A stretch of 5,381 nt of DNA from positions 1 through 5,381 of the forward strand of contig CANJXD010000412.1 of NCBI GenBank assembly GCA_947478535.1, written 5' to 3'. Below the pieces are notes generated by a model that saw only the letters and a list, made by a program, of their open reading frames with translations, searched no databases and had not been told where the DNA came from. Made by a program: the position numbers and the translations under genes. Source of the stretch: Acetobacteraceae bacterium. GTDB lineage: Bacteria > Pseudomonadota > Alphaproteobacteria > Acetobacterales > Acetobacteraceae. The first letter of the stretch is position 1. Every line of letters begins with the position of its first letter. Positions 1 through 5,381 of the stretch are shown here, piece after piece.

Positions 1-1143
1 CACCCGGCTGTCAGCATCGAGGCCCAGCAGGGAGCGGGACAGCGGATCGGCCGCCGCCAGCAGCAGGGCCGCCATGCCCGCGACGGCACTTTCCCCCGCC
101 ACCACCTTCGGCATGCGGCGGGCCAGGACGCGCATGCAATCCACTGCGCTGGCATCCGACACCGCCATGAAGGCGTAGGCGCCGCGTTCGAGTTCCTGCC
201 ACGCCAGCAGGGAAGGCTCGCCGCAGGCAAGGCCGGCCATCAGCGTGTCGAGGTCACCTTCCACCGTCACCGGCTCCCCGGCCTCGGCGCTGGCCAGCAG
301 GCAGGCGGCCTTGTCGGGCTCGGCCACCACCACCTTCACCGCGCCACCGAAGCGCGCGCGCATCTGGATCGCCACCGCGGCGGCGACACCGCCGACGCCG
401 CCCTGGATGAAGGCGTGGGTAGGCGGCGCGCCCAGGCCGAGCGCAGCCCATTGTTCCGCGGCCTCATCCGCCATCAGGCGATAGCCCTGCATCACGTCGC
501 GCGGCACCTCCGTATAGCCCTCGTAGGAGGTGTCGGAGACGACGAACCAGGCCTCCCGCTCCGCGGTATGGGCCGCGGCGCGCACCGCGTCATCGTAGTT
601 GCCGGGGACGACGCGGATTTCGGCGCCGTAATGGGCGATGGCGTCGCGCCGCCCCTGGCTCACGGTCTCGTGCACGAAGATGACGCAGCGCGCGCCGAAG
701 CGCTGGGCGCCCCAGGCGACGCTGCGGCCGTGATTGCCATCGGTCGCGCAGCAGACAGTGATGGCGCCCGTCGCCTCCCGATGCGCACCGGCGGCGAGTT
801 CCGCGGTGGTGGCATTGTTGGCGACGCCCCGGCGCGCGAGTTCCTGCACCAGCAGCCGCGCCACCGCATAGGCTCCGCCCAGCGCCTTGAAGCTGCCGAG
901 GCCGAAGCGCCCACCTTCATCCTTGTAGGCGACGGTGGCGATGCGGGCGGCCTTCGCCACATCCTCCAGCGGCACCAGGGGCGTCACCGCATAGCCGTCC
1001 CAGGATGTGATCTCCGCCCGCGCCCGGCGGAACCCGCCATCGGGCAAGACCACCACGCCCGGCGTGCCGTGGCGGCGGTTGAGGAGGAGGCGGCAGGGCC
1101 GCTCGGGGATCATCGGAGCGGGCGTCATCGGGTCGGACATCAT
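1..1143 (-). CDS. dpaL: Diaminopropionate ammonia-lyase, 3' end cut by window edge
   Basis: A PLP-dependent fold-type II enzyme, expected in the cytoplasm, that cleaves 2,3-diaminopropionate to pyruvate and two ammonia. The frame is open for 381 codons from ATG 1143 to the left edge. The family is about 400 residues, so only the last 20 or so are missing. Visible are RFGLGSFKALGG, with the Schiff-base lysine at K86, and ATDGNHGRSVAWGA with D135. SDTSYEGY carries D204; the 69-residue spacing from D135 to D204 equals that of the two catalytic aspartates (D120, D189) I recall for the E. coli enzyme. Also present are a glycine loop QGGVGGVA (247-254), AEPDKA, and MAGLACGEPS. These features favour DpaL over threonine dehydratase or serine dehydratase. 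The start is uncertain: ATGs lie at 1143, 1140, 1128 and 1113, and none has a clear Shine-Dalgarno. The gene is divergent from denD. Physiological substrate (L-, D-diaminopropionate, or D-serine) is not shown. Confidence 0.85.
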   Translation of the reverse strand, partial: MMSDPMTPAPMIPERPCRLLLNRRHGTPGVVVLPDGGFRRARAEITSWDGYAVTPLVPLEDVAKAARIATVAYKDEGGRFGLGSFKALGGAYAVARLLVQELARRGVANNATTAELAAGAHREATGAITVCCATDGNHGRSVAWGAQRFGARCVIFVHETVSQGRRDAIAHYGAEIRVVPGNYDDAVRAAAHTAEREAWFVVSDTSYEGYTEVPRDVMQGYRLMADEAAEQWAALGLGAPPTHAFIQGGVGGVAAAVAIQMRARFGGAVKVVVAEPDKAACLLASAEAGEPVTVEGDLDTLMAGLACGEPSLLAWQELERGAYAFMAVSDASAVDCMRVLARRMPKVVAGESAVAGMAALLLAAADPLSRSLLGLDADSRV

Positions 1144-1178
1144 GCGGGGAGCTTGGCGCCGACGCGGCCCGGCGGCAA

Positions 1179-1190
1179 CGTGGCGCCACG
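1179..1190. promoter_or_regulatory. Perfect 12-bp palindrome in dpaL/denD divergent region (candidate operator)
   Basis: CGTGGCGCCACG is fully self-complementary. It lies 18 bp upstream of the preferred denD ATG and 35 bp upstream of the dpaL ATG. A second copy of its core, TGGCGCC, lies at 1154-1160, exactly 27 bp away. The position between two divergent catabolic genes suits a shared repressor or activator site. That role is inference: GC-rich palindromes arise by chance in such DNA, and no regulator gene is in the window. I could not identify convincing -35/-10 boxes here. Confidence 0.35.
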
Positions 1191-1208
1191 AATCATATGG
1201 GGGCGGCA

Positions 1209-2195
1209 ATGCAGGTCACGATCCTGGGCGGGGGCGGGTTCCTCGGGAGGAAGCTGGCGGCGCGATTCGCGGCCGTGGAGACAATCGGCGGCGCGCCGAT
1301 CACGGGGATGACGCTGTTCGACCTGCACGAGCCCGCGCCGCTCGACGCCCCCTTCCACATCCGCTGCCTGGCAGGGGATGTGGCCGATGTCGCGGCCCTG
1401 AAGGCCGCGATTCCGGTCGGCACGGGGGTGGTGGTCCACCTCGCCGCCGTGGTCAGCGCGGCGGCGGAGGCCGACTACGACCTCGGCATCCGCGTCAACA
1501 TCACCGGCACCCAGGCGCTGATCGAGGCCTGCCGGGCGCTGCCGGACCCGCCGCGCGTGGTCTTCACCTCCTCCGTCGCCTCCTTCGATGGCGGGCAGGC
1601 GGCCAATGTCCCGGATGACGGGCGGCAGATGCCCACCAACAGCTACGGCGCGCAGAAGGCGATCGGGGAGTTGCTGCTGGCGGATGCGACGCGGCGCGGC
1701 TTCCTCGACGCGGTCTCGATCCGCCTGCCGACCGTGATGGTCCGCCCGGGCCGCCCCAATCGCGCCGCGTCCTCCTTCGTCTCCGCCGTGGTGCGGGAAC
1801 CGCTGCTGGGGCTGGAGGCGCAGTATCCGGTGCCGGATGACTTCAAGGTCTGGGTCTGCTCCCCCCGCCGCGCCATCGACTGGCTGGCCCATGCGGCGGC
1901 GATGGACAGCGCGACGCTGGGGCGGGATCGCGGCGTCAACCCGCCCGGCATTTCCGCCAGCATCCGGGAGATCCTGGATGCGCTGGGCGCCGTTGCCGGC
2001 CCGGCGGCCCGCGCCCTGGCGCGCCGCGTGCCGGATGCGGAGGTGGAGGCTATCGTCGCCGGCTGGCCCGCCAGCTTCGCCGCCTCTCGGTCCCCGGGCC
2101 TCGGCTTCGTTGCCTCAGAGTCGATGGAGGCGCTGGTGCAAGCGTTCATCGCGGATGACCTCGACGCCACGCGACGGGATCGGGGCCTGGTATAG
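1209..2195 (+). CDS. denD: NAD-dependent D-erythronate dehydrogenase-type SDR
   Basis: An extended short-chain dehydrogenase of 328 residues that resembles DenD, which oxidises D-erythronate to 2-oxo-tetronate before DUF1537 kinase, isomerase and aldolase steps. The N-terminal Rossmann loop is GGGGFLG (7-13). An acidic residue closes the second strand (TLFDLH, D38), which favours NAD over NADP. FTSSVASF (S121/S122) supplies the catalytic serine, and SYGAQK gives Y146 and K150. IRLPTVMVRPGRPNRAASSF (171-190), REPL and CSPRRA (218-222) are features I associate with the DenD subgroup rather than sugar-nucleotide epimerases. ATG 1209 is chosen because MQVTILGG matches family N-termini and a GGGGGCGG purine run precedes it; ATG 1197 would add four residues. 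The C-terminus runs about ten residues past the usual end (DATRRDRGLV), in repeat DNA. No other erythronate gene is nearby, so substrate is inferred. Confidence 0.8.
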   Translation: MQVTILGGGGFLGRKLAARFAAVETIGGAPITGMTLFDLHEPAPLDAPFHIRCLAGDVADVAALKAAIPVGTGVVVHLAAVVSAAAEADYDLGIRVNITGTQALIEACRALPDPPRVVFTSSVASFDGGQAANVPDDGRQMPTNSYGAQKAIGELLLADATRRGFLDAVSIRLPTVMVRPGRPNRAASSFVSAVVREPLLGLEAQYPVPDDFKVWVCSPRRAIDWLAHAAAMDSATLGRDRGVNPPGISASIREILDALGAVAGPAARALARRVPDAEVEAIVAGWPASFAASRSPGLGFVASESMEALVQAFIADDLDATRRDRGLV

Positions 2196-2675
2196 CGGGG
2201 CCGGGGATAGCGGGGCCTCGGACCGGGCGAGGGGCTGGCCCGCCGGCGCGGCGTCGGGGCCGAGGACTTCGCAAAGCGGGATGGTCATCGCCGCCCTCAC
2301 CTCATCCATCGAGGGCGGCGCCATCATCCGCCGCTCGGCGCGGGACAGCGGAAACCAGCCGATGGTCACTTCCACCCTGCCGCGGGCCGGGACGATGACC
2401 GGCTCGGCGGGGGCCTGCCGCAGCCCAGGCAGGCCGATGCCCGCCAGCACCGCCGCCGGCCAGGGGTGCGGGTTGAACACCCGCATCCGGTATTCCGTGC
2501 GATCGCCCGAGGCCTCCACCACCATCGCGAAATGCTCGGCCAGCAGGTAGCTTTCCTTCGCCGCGGGGCCGACCCGGCAGGGGAAGGGCGTCTGCGCCAT
2601 GGCGGGCGCCGCCATGACAGCAGCGAGCAGGGCGGCGGCGGCGAGGCGGGTTTTCAGCATCGCGATGGGGGACAT
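2115..2675 (-). CDS. Small exported protein of unknown function
   Basis: I do not recognise this 186-residue protein. It begins with a clear Sec signal peptide: MLKTR, a hydrophobic Ala/Leu stretch (11-23), then APAMA before Q28, giving predicted cleavage after A27. It is therefore probably periplasmic or secreted. The mature part has two cysteines, C33 and C135, that could form one disulfide. The alternating segments around 46-67 and 92-110 look like a beta-sandwich. A low-complexity tail follows, with APLSPAPLYQAP at 154-165. ATG 2675 is chosen because AAGGAG (2688-2683) sits seven bases upstream; a GTG at 2696 would place that ribosome site inside the gene. The 3' end overlaps denD by 81 bp in antisense. 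It is divergent from the TTT binding protein, but nothing links it functionally. Confidence 0.8.
   Translation of the reverse strand: MSPIAMLKTRLAAAALLAAVMAAPAMAQTPFPCRVGPAAKESYLLAEHFAMVVEASGDRTEYRMRVFNPHPWPAAVLAGIGLPGLRQAPAEPVIVPARGRVEVTIGWFPLSRAERRMMAPPSMDEVRAAMTIPLCEVLGPDAAPAGQPLARSEAPLSPAPLYQAPIPSRGVEVIRDERLHQRLHRL
2177..2221. repeat. 15-bp tandem repeat, three imperfect copies, across the denD stop
   Basis: CGGGGCC recurs at 2181, 2196 and 2211, exactly 15 bp apart. The second and third copies share the longer ATAGCGGGGCC (2192-2202 and 2207-2217). The denD TAG stop (2193-2195) lies in the second copy. On the minus strand the period is five codons and encodes the Ala-Pro-Leu-rich tail of the exported protein. 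Replication slippage is the likely origin. Confidence 0.7.
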
Positions 2676-2749
2676 GGGATAGCTCCTTGCTGACACCGAT
2701 CCTGCGGCACGCCAGCCTCAACGCGCCAAGACGCGCTTCCGATCAGCCT

Positions 2750-2766
2750 CATTGGTAAAGCCAATG
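2750..2766. promoter_or_regulatory. Inverted repeat CATTGG-N5-CCAATG, candidate operator
   Basis: Perfect six-base arms flank a five-base centre. The ATT/AAT outer bases satisfy the T-N11-A pattern used by many LysR-type regulators. It lies about 75-90 bases upstream of the candidate promoter's -10 box. The binding protein is unknown and no LysR gene is in the window, so the assignment is tentative. Confidence 0.35.
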
Positions 2767-2799
2767 GCAGGCCGGCGTTCCGTTCCACAGAATGATTTG

Positions 2800-2812
2800 T
2801 GATGGATCATCA
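2800..2812. promoter_or_regulatory. Inverted repeat TGATG-N3-CATCA, candidate operator
   Basis: Five-base arms flank the centre GAT, and the repeat ends five bases before the candidate -35 box. A wider, offset pair, GTGAT (2799-2803) and ATCAC (2813-2817), surrounds it. The short-arm, three-base-centre shape resembles operators of GntR/FadR-type regulators, which often control carboxylate uptake genes. This is inference from shape and position only. Confidence 0.3.
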
Positions 2813-2817
2813 ATCAC

Positions 2818-2845
2818 TTGCCTGTCAGGGCGCCGGGACTATGCT
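2818..2845 (+). promoter_or_regulatory. Candidate sigma-70-type promoter for the TTT binding protein
   Basis: TTGCCT (2818-2823) and TATGCT (2840-2845) are separated by 16 bases, each matching four of six consensus positions. Transcription would begin near 2852, giving a leader of about 21 bases that includes the GGGAGGA ribosome site at 2861-2867. It is consistent with translation from ATG 2873 rather than from an in-frame ATG at 2792, which would lie upstream of the transcript. Confidence 0.4.
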
Positions 2846-2872
2846 CGCCCGAACGAAACAGGGAGGACCAGC

Positions 2873-3841
2873 ATGACCACTCGCCGCGCCCTTCTCGGCG
2901 CCGCCGCCGGGACCGCAGCCCTCGCCGCACCGCGCATCGCCCTCGCCGCCTGGCCGGCGGACCGGGCGATCGAGGTCATCGTCCCGTTCCCGCCCGGAGG
3001 CGGCGTGGACAACATGGTGCGCCCCATCATCCAGTTCGTGCAGCCGCGCCTGCCTGGCTCGCGCTTCGCCATCGTCAACCGCGCCGGCGCCGCGGGGCAG
3101 TTGGGGTTCGAGGCGAATTTCAACGCCGCACCGGATGGCTACACGCTGGGGGCCGTCACCAACACGGCGATGCACGCCGTGGCCGTCGAACGCCGCCCGC
3201 GCTACCGGCCGGAGGATTTCACCTATATCGCCAATGTCGTCGATGATCCCGGCGGCTTCTGGGTGCGCGCGGACAGCCCCTGGCGGACGCTGGCGGACCT
3301 TCAGGCGGCGGCGAAGCGGGACGCGGAGAGCATCGGCGTCGGCACCGCCGGCATCGGCAGCGATGACCACCTGCTGCAACTGGGCTTCGAGGAAGCCGCC
3401 GGCTGCCGGCTGCTGCATGTGCCCTACAACGGCACCGCGCCGGTGCTGCGGGACGTGCTCGGCGGCACGCTGCCGATCGGCAGCCTCAACATGTCGGAGG
3501 GCCTGCCCTTGATGCGGGATGGCCGCATCCGCTGCCTCGGCCAGGGTGGCCCGACGCGATGGGCGCCGACGGGCGAAGTACCGACCTTCCGCGAACAGGG
3601 CTTCGATGTGCTCGGCGGATCCGCCCGCGGCATCGCCGGCCCGCCGGGCATGCCGGCGGAGATCGTGGCGCGCCTGCGCGACGCCTTCCGCGAAGCGCTC
3701 GCCGATCCCGCGATGATCGCGGATGCCGAACGCTCGGGCATGCCCATGCGGCCGCTGATCGGCGATGACTACAAGGCGATGATGGCGGAGGACTACGCCG
3801 CCATCCGGGGCCTGTGGCAGCGCCGGCCCTGGCGGCAGTAG
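2873..3841 (+). CDS. TTT (Bug/TctC family) periplasmic solute-binding protein
   Basis: This 322-residue protein is a complete member of the tripartite tricarboxylate transporter receptor family (TctC, Bug). Such proteins bind small carboxylates in the periplasm and pass them to TctA/TctB permeases. A twin-arginine signal starts TTRRALLG, followed by an Ala-rich core and predicted cleavage at ALA-A (25/26). Family motifs in order are VPFPPGGGVD (37-46), the ligand-loop segment NRAGAAGQLGFE (69-80), PDGYTL (87-92), HVPYNGTAP (182-190) and GPPGMPAEIV (256-265). ATG 2873 has GGGAGGA six bases or so upstream. No TctA or TctB gene is present, as is usual for 'orphan' Bug proteins that share a distant permease. 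Its ligand cannot be read from the sequence. It ends 3 bp from the stop of the convergent thioesterase gene. Confidence 0.9.
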   Translation: MTTRRALLGAAAGTAALAAPRIALAAWPADRAIEVIVPFPPGGGVDNMVRPIIQFVQPRLPGSRFAIVNRAGAAGQLGFEANFNAAPDGYTLGAVTNTAMHAVAVERRPRYRPEDFTYIANVVDDPGGFWVRADSPWRTLADLQAAAKRDAESIGVGTAGIGSDDHLLQLGFEEAAGCRLLHVPYNGTAPVLRDVLGGTLPIGSLNMSEGLPLMRDGRIRCLGQGGPTRWAPTGEVPTFREQGFDVLGGSARGIAGPPGMPAEIVARLRDAFREALADPAMIADAERSGMPMRPLIGDDYKAMMAEDYAAIRGLWQRRPWRQ

Positions 3842-3844
3842 CCG

Positions 3845-4270
3845 CTACCCCTCCGCCACCGCGCCCTCGGCGAGCATCGCGGCGCGGAGTTCCGGCCACA
3901 GCGGCACCTTCTCCCCGGTGTCGCTGCGGGTGATGACGATGACGGCGCGGCCCGTGCAGCAGGCCACGCCGTCCTGCCACATCGCGTATTCGTGGAGGAA
4001 GGAGGTGCGGCGGAAGGACACCACGCGGCTGCCCAGCGTGACCTTCGCGGCGAAGCCCACGGCGCGGAGATACTTCGCCTCGATCTGCGCGACGACGGGG
4101 CCCGGGCGCGTCGGCGTGATGGCGGCACCGGCCAGCGCCTCCCAGTGCCAGATCCGCATATCCTCGAAGATCGAGAGATAGGCCGTGTGGTTCACATGGC
4201 CGTACAGGTCGCATTCGGACCAGCGGATCGTGTGTTCGCGGATCAGGGGCCATGGGGCTTCCGGGGTCAT
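3845..4270 (-). CDS. Hotdog acyl-CoA thioesterase, 4-hydroxybenzoyl-CoA thioesterase/FadM type
   Basis: A 141-residue single-domain hotdog protein of the 4HBT (YbgC/FadM) family, expected to hydrolyse an acyl- or aroyl-CoA in the cytoplasm. The active-site segment is ECDLYGHVNHTAYL, with the family aspartate at D21 and H25 and N27 of the GHVNH motif, followed by the long central helix FEDMRIWHWEAL. EAKYLRAVGF and RRTSFLHEYAM lie in the strands that follow. Length is typical for the family. The ATG overlaps the TGA of the yciA-like gene as ATGA, and GGAGGAG (4285-4279) lies eight bases upstream inside that gene, so the two are translationally coupled. The substrate is not deducible. It is the last gene of the minus-strand operon and no terminator fits before the convergent gene. 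Confidence 0.87.
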   Translation of the reverse strand: MTPEAPWPLIREHTIRWSECDLYGHVNHTAYLSIFEDMRIWHWEALAGAAITPTRPGPVVAQIEAKYLRAVGFAAKVTLGSRVVSFRRTSFLHEYAMWQDGVACCTGRAVIVITRSDTGEKVPLWPELRAAMLAEGAVAEG

Positions 4271-4680
4271 GCGCTGGGCTCCTCCGGCGGCACCGGCCTT
4301 GGCTTCCGGTCGGCATCAATGGCGACAAAGGTGAAGACCGCCTCCGTCACCTGGTTCATCGCGGCGTCCGACATCTTCCGCCGCCAGGCCTGGATGGCAA
4401 TGCGCATCGAGCTGCGCCCGACGGAGACGATGCTCGCATAGATGCTGATCTCATCACCCACCAGCACGGGTGAATGAAACACCATCCCATCCACCGCGAT
4501 GGTGGCGACCCGGCCGCGGGACCGGCGCGCGGCGGCATTGCCGCCGGCGAGGTCCATCAGCCCCATCAGCCATCCCCCGAAGATGTCGCCCGACGGATTG
4601 GCATCCGCCGGCATGGCGATGGTCCGCAGCAGCGGCGCCTGCGTCGGTGGCGTCTCAGTCGGCGCGGATGTTCGCGGCAC
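4267..4680 (-). CDS. yciA: YciA-type acyl-CoA thioesterase
   Basis: A 137-residue hotdog thioesterase closely resembling YciA, a cytosolic enzyme with broad short- to long-chain acyl-CoA substrates. LLRTIAMPADANPSGDIFGG (17-36) and WLMGLMD (37-43) carry the N28 and D43 that correspond to the YciA catalytic asparagine and aspartate (D44 in the H. influenzae protein). GRVATIAVDGMVFHSPVLVGD (in 56-76) and TEAVFTFVAID (112-122) complete the domain. GTG 4680 is chosen as start: it gives the usual family length and has GAGGTG four bases upstream (4690-4685). Longer in-frame starts would reach deep into the upstream gene. The start overlaps the upstream solute-binding gene by 26 bp and the stop overlaps the downstream hotdog gene by 4 bp. 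The C-terminus is proline-rich (PRPVPPEEPSA). Confidence 0.9.
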   Translation of the reverse strand: MPRTSAPTETPPTQAPLLRTIAMPADANPSGDIFGGWLMGLMDLAGGNAAARRSRGRVATIAVDGMVFHSPVLVGDEISIYASIVSVGRSSMRIAIQAWRRKMSDAAMNQVTEAVFTFVAIDADRKPRPVPPEEPSA

Positions 4681-5381
4681 GGACCACCTCTCCCCACAGG
4701 GCGCGGTCGGCGGCGATGCGGCGGTCCATCGTCGCCCCATCCTCGAACAGCGGCACCAGGCCCATGGCTTCCAGGCGCTGGCGGAAGCCGGCATCGCCGA
4801 CAGCGGCGGCAACCCCCCTCTCCCACCGCCCGCGCCCTTCGGCGGTCATGGCGCGCGGGCCGCAGAGGCCGAACCATGTGTAGCTCTCCACCCCCGGCAT
4901 GGTGGCCGACAGCGCCGGCACATTCGGGAACAGCGGCACTGGCCGGCTATCCCCCAGCGCCAGCAGACGCAGATCCCCATCCTGGATCTGCTTCGTCACG
5001 TCGCCGAGGCTGACCATCATGAAATCCGCCCGCCCGGCGATGACGTCGAGCAGCGCGGGGGCGGCGCCGCGATAGGGCACATGCACCATCTCCGCCGGCG
5101 CCCTGAGCCCGATCAGCACGCCCGAGAGATGCGGCGCCGAGCCGACGCCGACGCTGGCATAGGAAATGGCGGAAGCCCGCGCCTTCGCCGCATCCACCAA
5201 TTGCCGCAAGGACCGATAGGGGGATGTGTTGCCGACGACGAGCCCATAGGGCGAGAGGGCGAACAACGCGACACCCGACAGGTCCGTCCGCGGGTCGATC
5301 GGCAGACGGGCGCCGGGGATTTCCGGCGCGATGGCCAGCATCGACATCACACACAGCACCACGGCCGAGCCATCGGCCGGG
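4655..5381 (-). CDS. TTT (Bug/TctC family) solute-binding protein, 5' end outside window
   Basis: The visible 241 residues are the C-terminal three quarters of a second tripartite tricarboxylate transporter receptor. The frame is open to the right edge, so the signal peptide and the VPFPPGG-type N-terminal motif, roughly 80 residues, lie beyond it; an internal GTG at 5362 is not the true start. The visible part opens with PADGSAVVL, equivalent to the family's PDGYTL. It continues with DLSGVALFALSPYGLVVGN, ASVGVGSAPHLSG, HVPYRGAAPALLDVIAGRAD and FPNVPALSATMPGVESYTWF, all standard for the family. It is clearly diverged from the other Bug protein in this window, so it probably binds a different carboxylate. 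It is cotranscribed with two thioesterases downstream, which suggests its ligand is metabolised as a CoA ester; that link is inference. Confidence 0.88.
   Translation of the reverse strand, partial: PADGSAVVLCVMSMLAIAPEIPGARLPIDPRTDLSGVALFALSPYGLVVGNTSPYRSLRQLVDAAKARASAISYASVGVGSAPHLSGVLIGLRAPAEMVHVPYRGAAPALLDVIAGRADFMMVSLGDVTKQIQDGDLRLLALGDSRPVPLFPNVPALSATMPGVESYTWFGLCGPRAMTAEGRGRWERGVAAAVGDAGFRQRLEAMGLVPLFEDGATMDRRIAADRALWGEVVRAANIRAD

Larger units (their letters stand above)
2676..2872. promoter_or_regulatory. Divergent intergenic region, AT-richer than its surroundings
   Basis: This 197-bp gap separates the exported-protein gene from the TTT binding-protein gene and should hold promoters for both. 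The part from about 2750 to 2820 is visibly less GC-rich than the coding DNA and contains both inverted repeats described separately. I could not assign a convincing promoter for the minus-strand gene. No RNA gene or riboswitch fold was evident by eye. Confidence 0.6.

Noticed and set aside
1..1143. Threonine dehydratase or threonine synthase for the left-edge gene
   Set aside because: The TDGNHGR and DTSYEGY motifs with 69-residue aspartate spacing and MAGLACGEP point to diaminopropionate ammonia-lyase.
415..1311. 298-codon plus-strand open frame opposite dpaL
   Set aside because: It is antisense to an unmistakable PLP enzyme with catalytic motifs in order. Its translation shows no domain, and long shadow frames are expected at this GC content.
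1140..1892. 250-codon minus-strand open frame opposite denD
   Set aside because: It is a shadow of denD with Arg/Gly-rich, motif-free translation.
2676..2696. GTG 2696 as start of the exported protein
   Set aside because: It would put the AAGGAG ribosome site inside the coding region and lengthen the signal peptide n-region for no reason.
2792..2872. Upstream ATG extending the Bug protein by 27 residues
   Set aside because: The extension precedes the twin-arginine signal, lacks a ribosome site, and would start upstream of the candidate promoter's -10 box. ATG 2873 has a strong GGGAGGA.
3486..4328. 280-codon minus-strand open frame spanning the Bug gene and the thioesterase gene
   Set aside because: It covers two recognised genes in another frame, with Arg/Pro/Ser-rich translation and no domain.
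4681..4812. Upstream extension of the YciA-like gene to 4812
   Set aside because: The added 44 residues are Trp/Arg/Pro-rich shadow sequence of the solute-binding gene and have no YciA similarity; GTG 4680 has its own GAGGTG.
1..5381. Mobile element, CRISPR, toxin-antitoxin or phage-defence content
   Set aside because: No transposase, integrase, regular spaced repeats, terminal inverted repeats or defence domains were seen. All clear frames are metabolic, transport or exported proteins.

Overview
The window is about 70% GC by eye. Its genes and their close packing suggest an alphaproteobacterium of the Rhodospirillales/Acetobacteraceae kind (Roseomonas-like). This is an inference from gene content, codon bias and the presence of two tripartite tricarboxylate transporter (TTT/Bug) solute-binding proteins; no marker gene is present. 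I see no tRNA, rRNA, CRISPR array, insertion sequence or phage gene.

Layout. Positions 1-1143 (minus) hold nearly all of a PLP-dependent diaminopropionate ammonia-lyase (dpaL), cut at its C-terminus by the left edge. Across a 65-bp divergent gap containing a perfect 12-bp palindrome is a plus-strand NAD-dependent dehydrogenase of the D-erythronate dehydrogenase type (denD, 1209-2195). Convergent to it, and overlapping its 3' end by 81 bp, is a minus-strand gene for a small exported protein of unknown function (2115-2675). A 197-bp AT-richer divergent region (2676-2872) carries a candidate promoter and two inverted repeats. It leads into a Tat-type TTT solute-binding protein (2873-3841, plus). 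Only 3 bp after its stop, a minus-strand operon arrives from the right edge: a second TTT solute-binding protein (5' part outside the window), a YciA-type acyl-CoA thioesterase (GTG start, 26-bp overlap) and a 4-hydroxybenzoyl-CoA-thioesterase/FadM-type hotdog protein (ATGA overlap).

How they fit together. The content is catabolic and transport-related: periplasmic capture of small carboxylates (two Bug proteins), oxidation of a C4 sugar acid (DenD), deamination of an amino acid (DpaL) and release of CoA from acyl-CoAs (two hotdog enzymes). The TctA/TctB membrane subunits, the DUF1537 kinase and the other erythronate-pathway enzymes are not in the window, so a single shared pathway is not shown. 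The clearest functional unit is the translationally coupled SBP-YciA-4HBT operon. I found no convincing undescribed system. The best second-look items are that operon, the exported orphan protein, and a 15-bp tandem repeat lying across the denD stop codon inside the antisense overlap.
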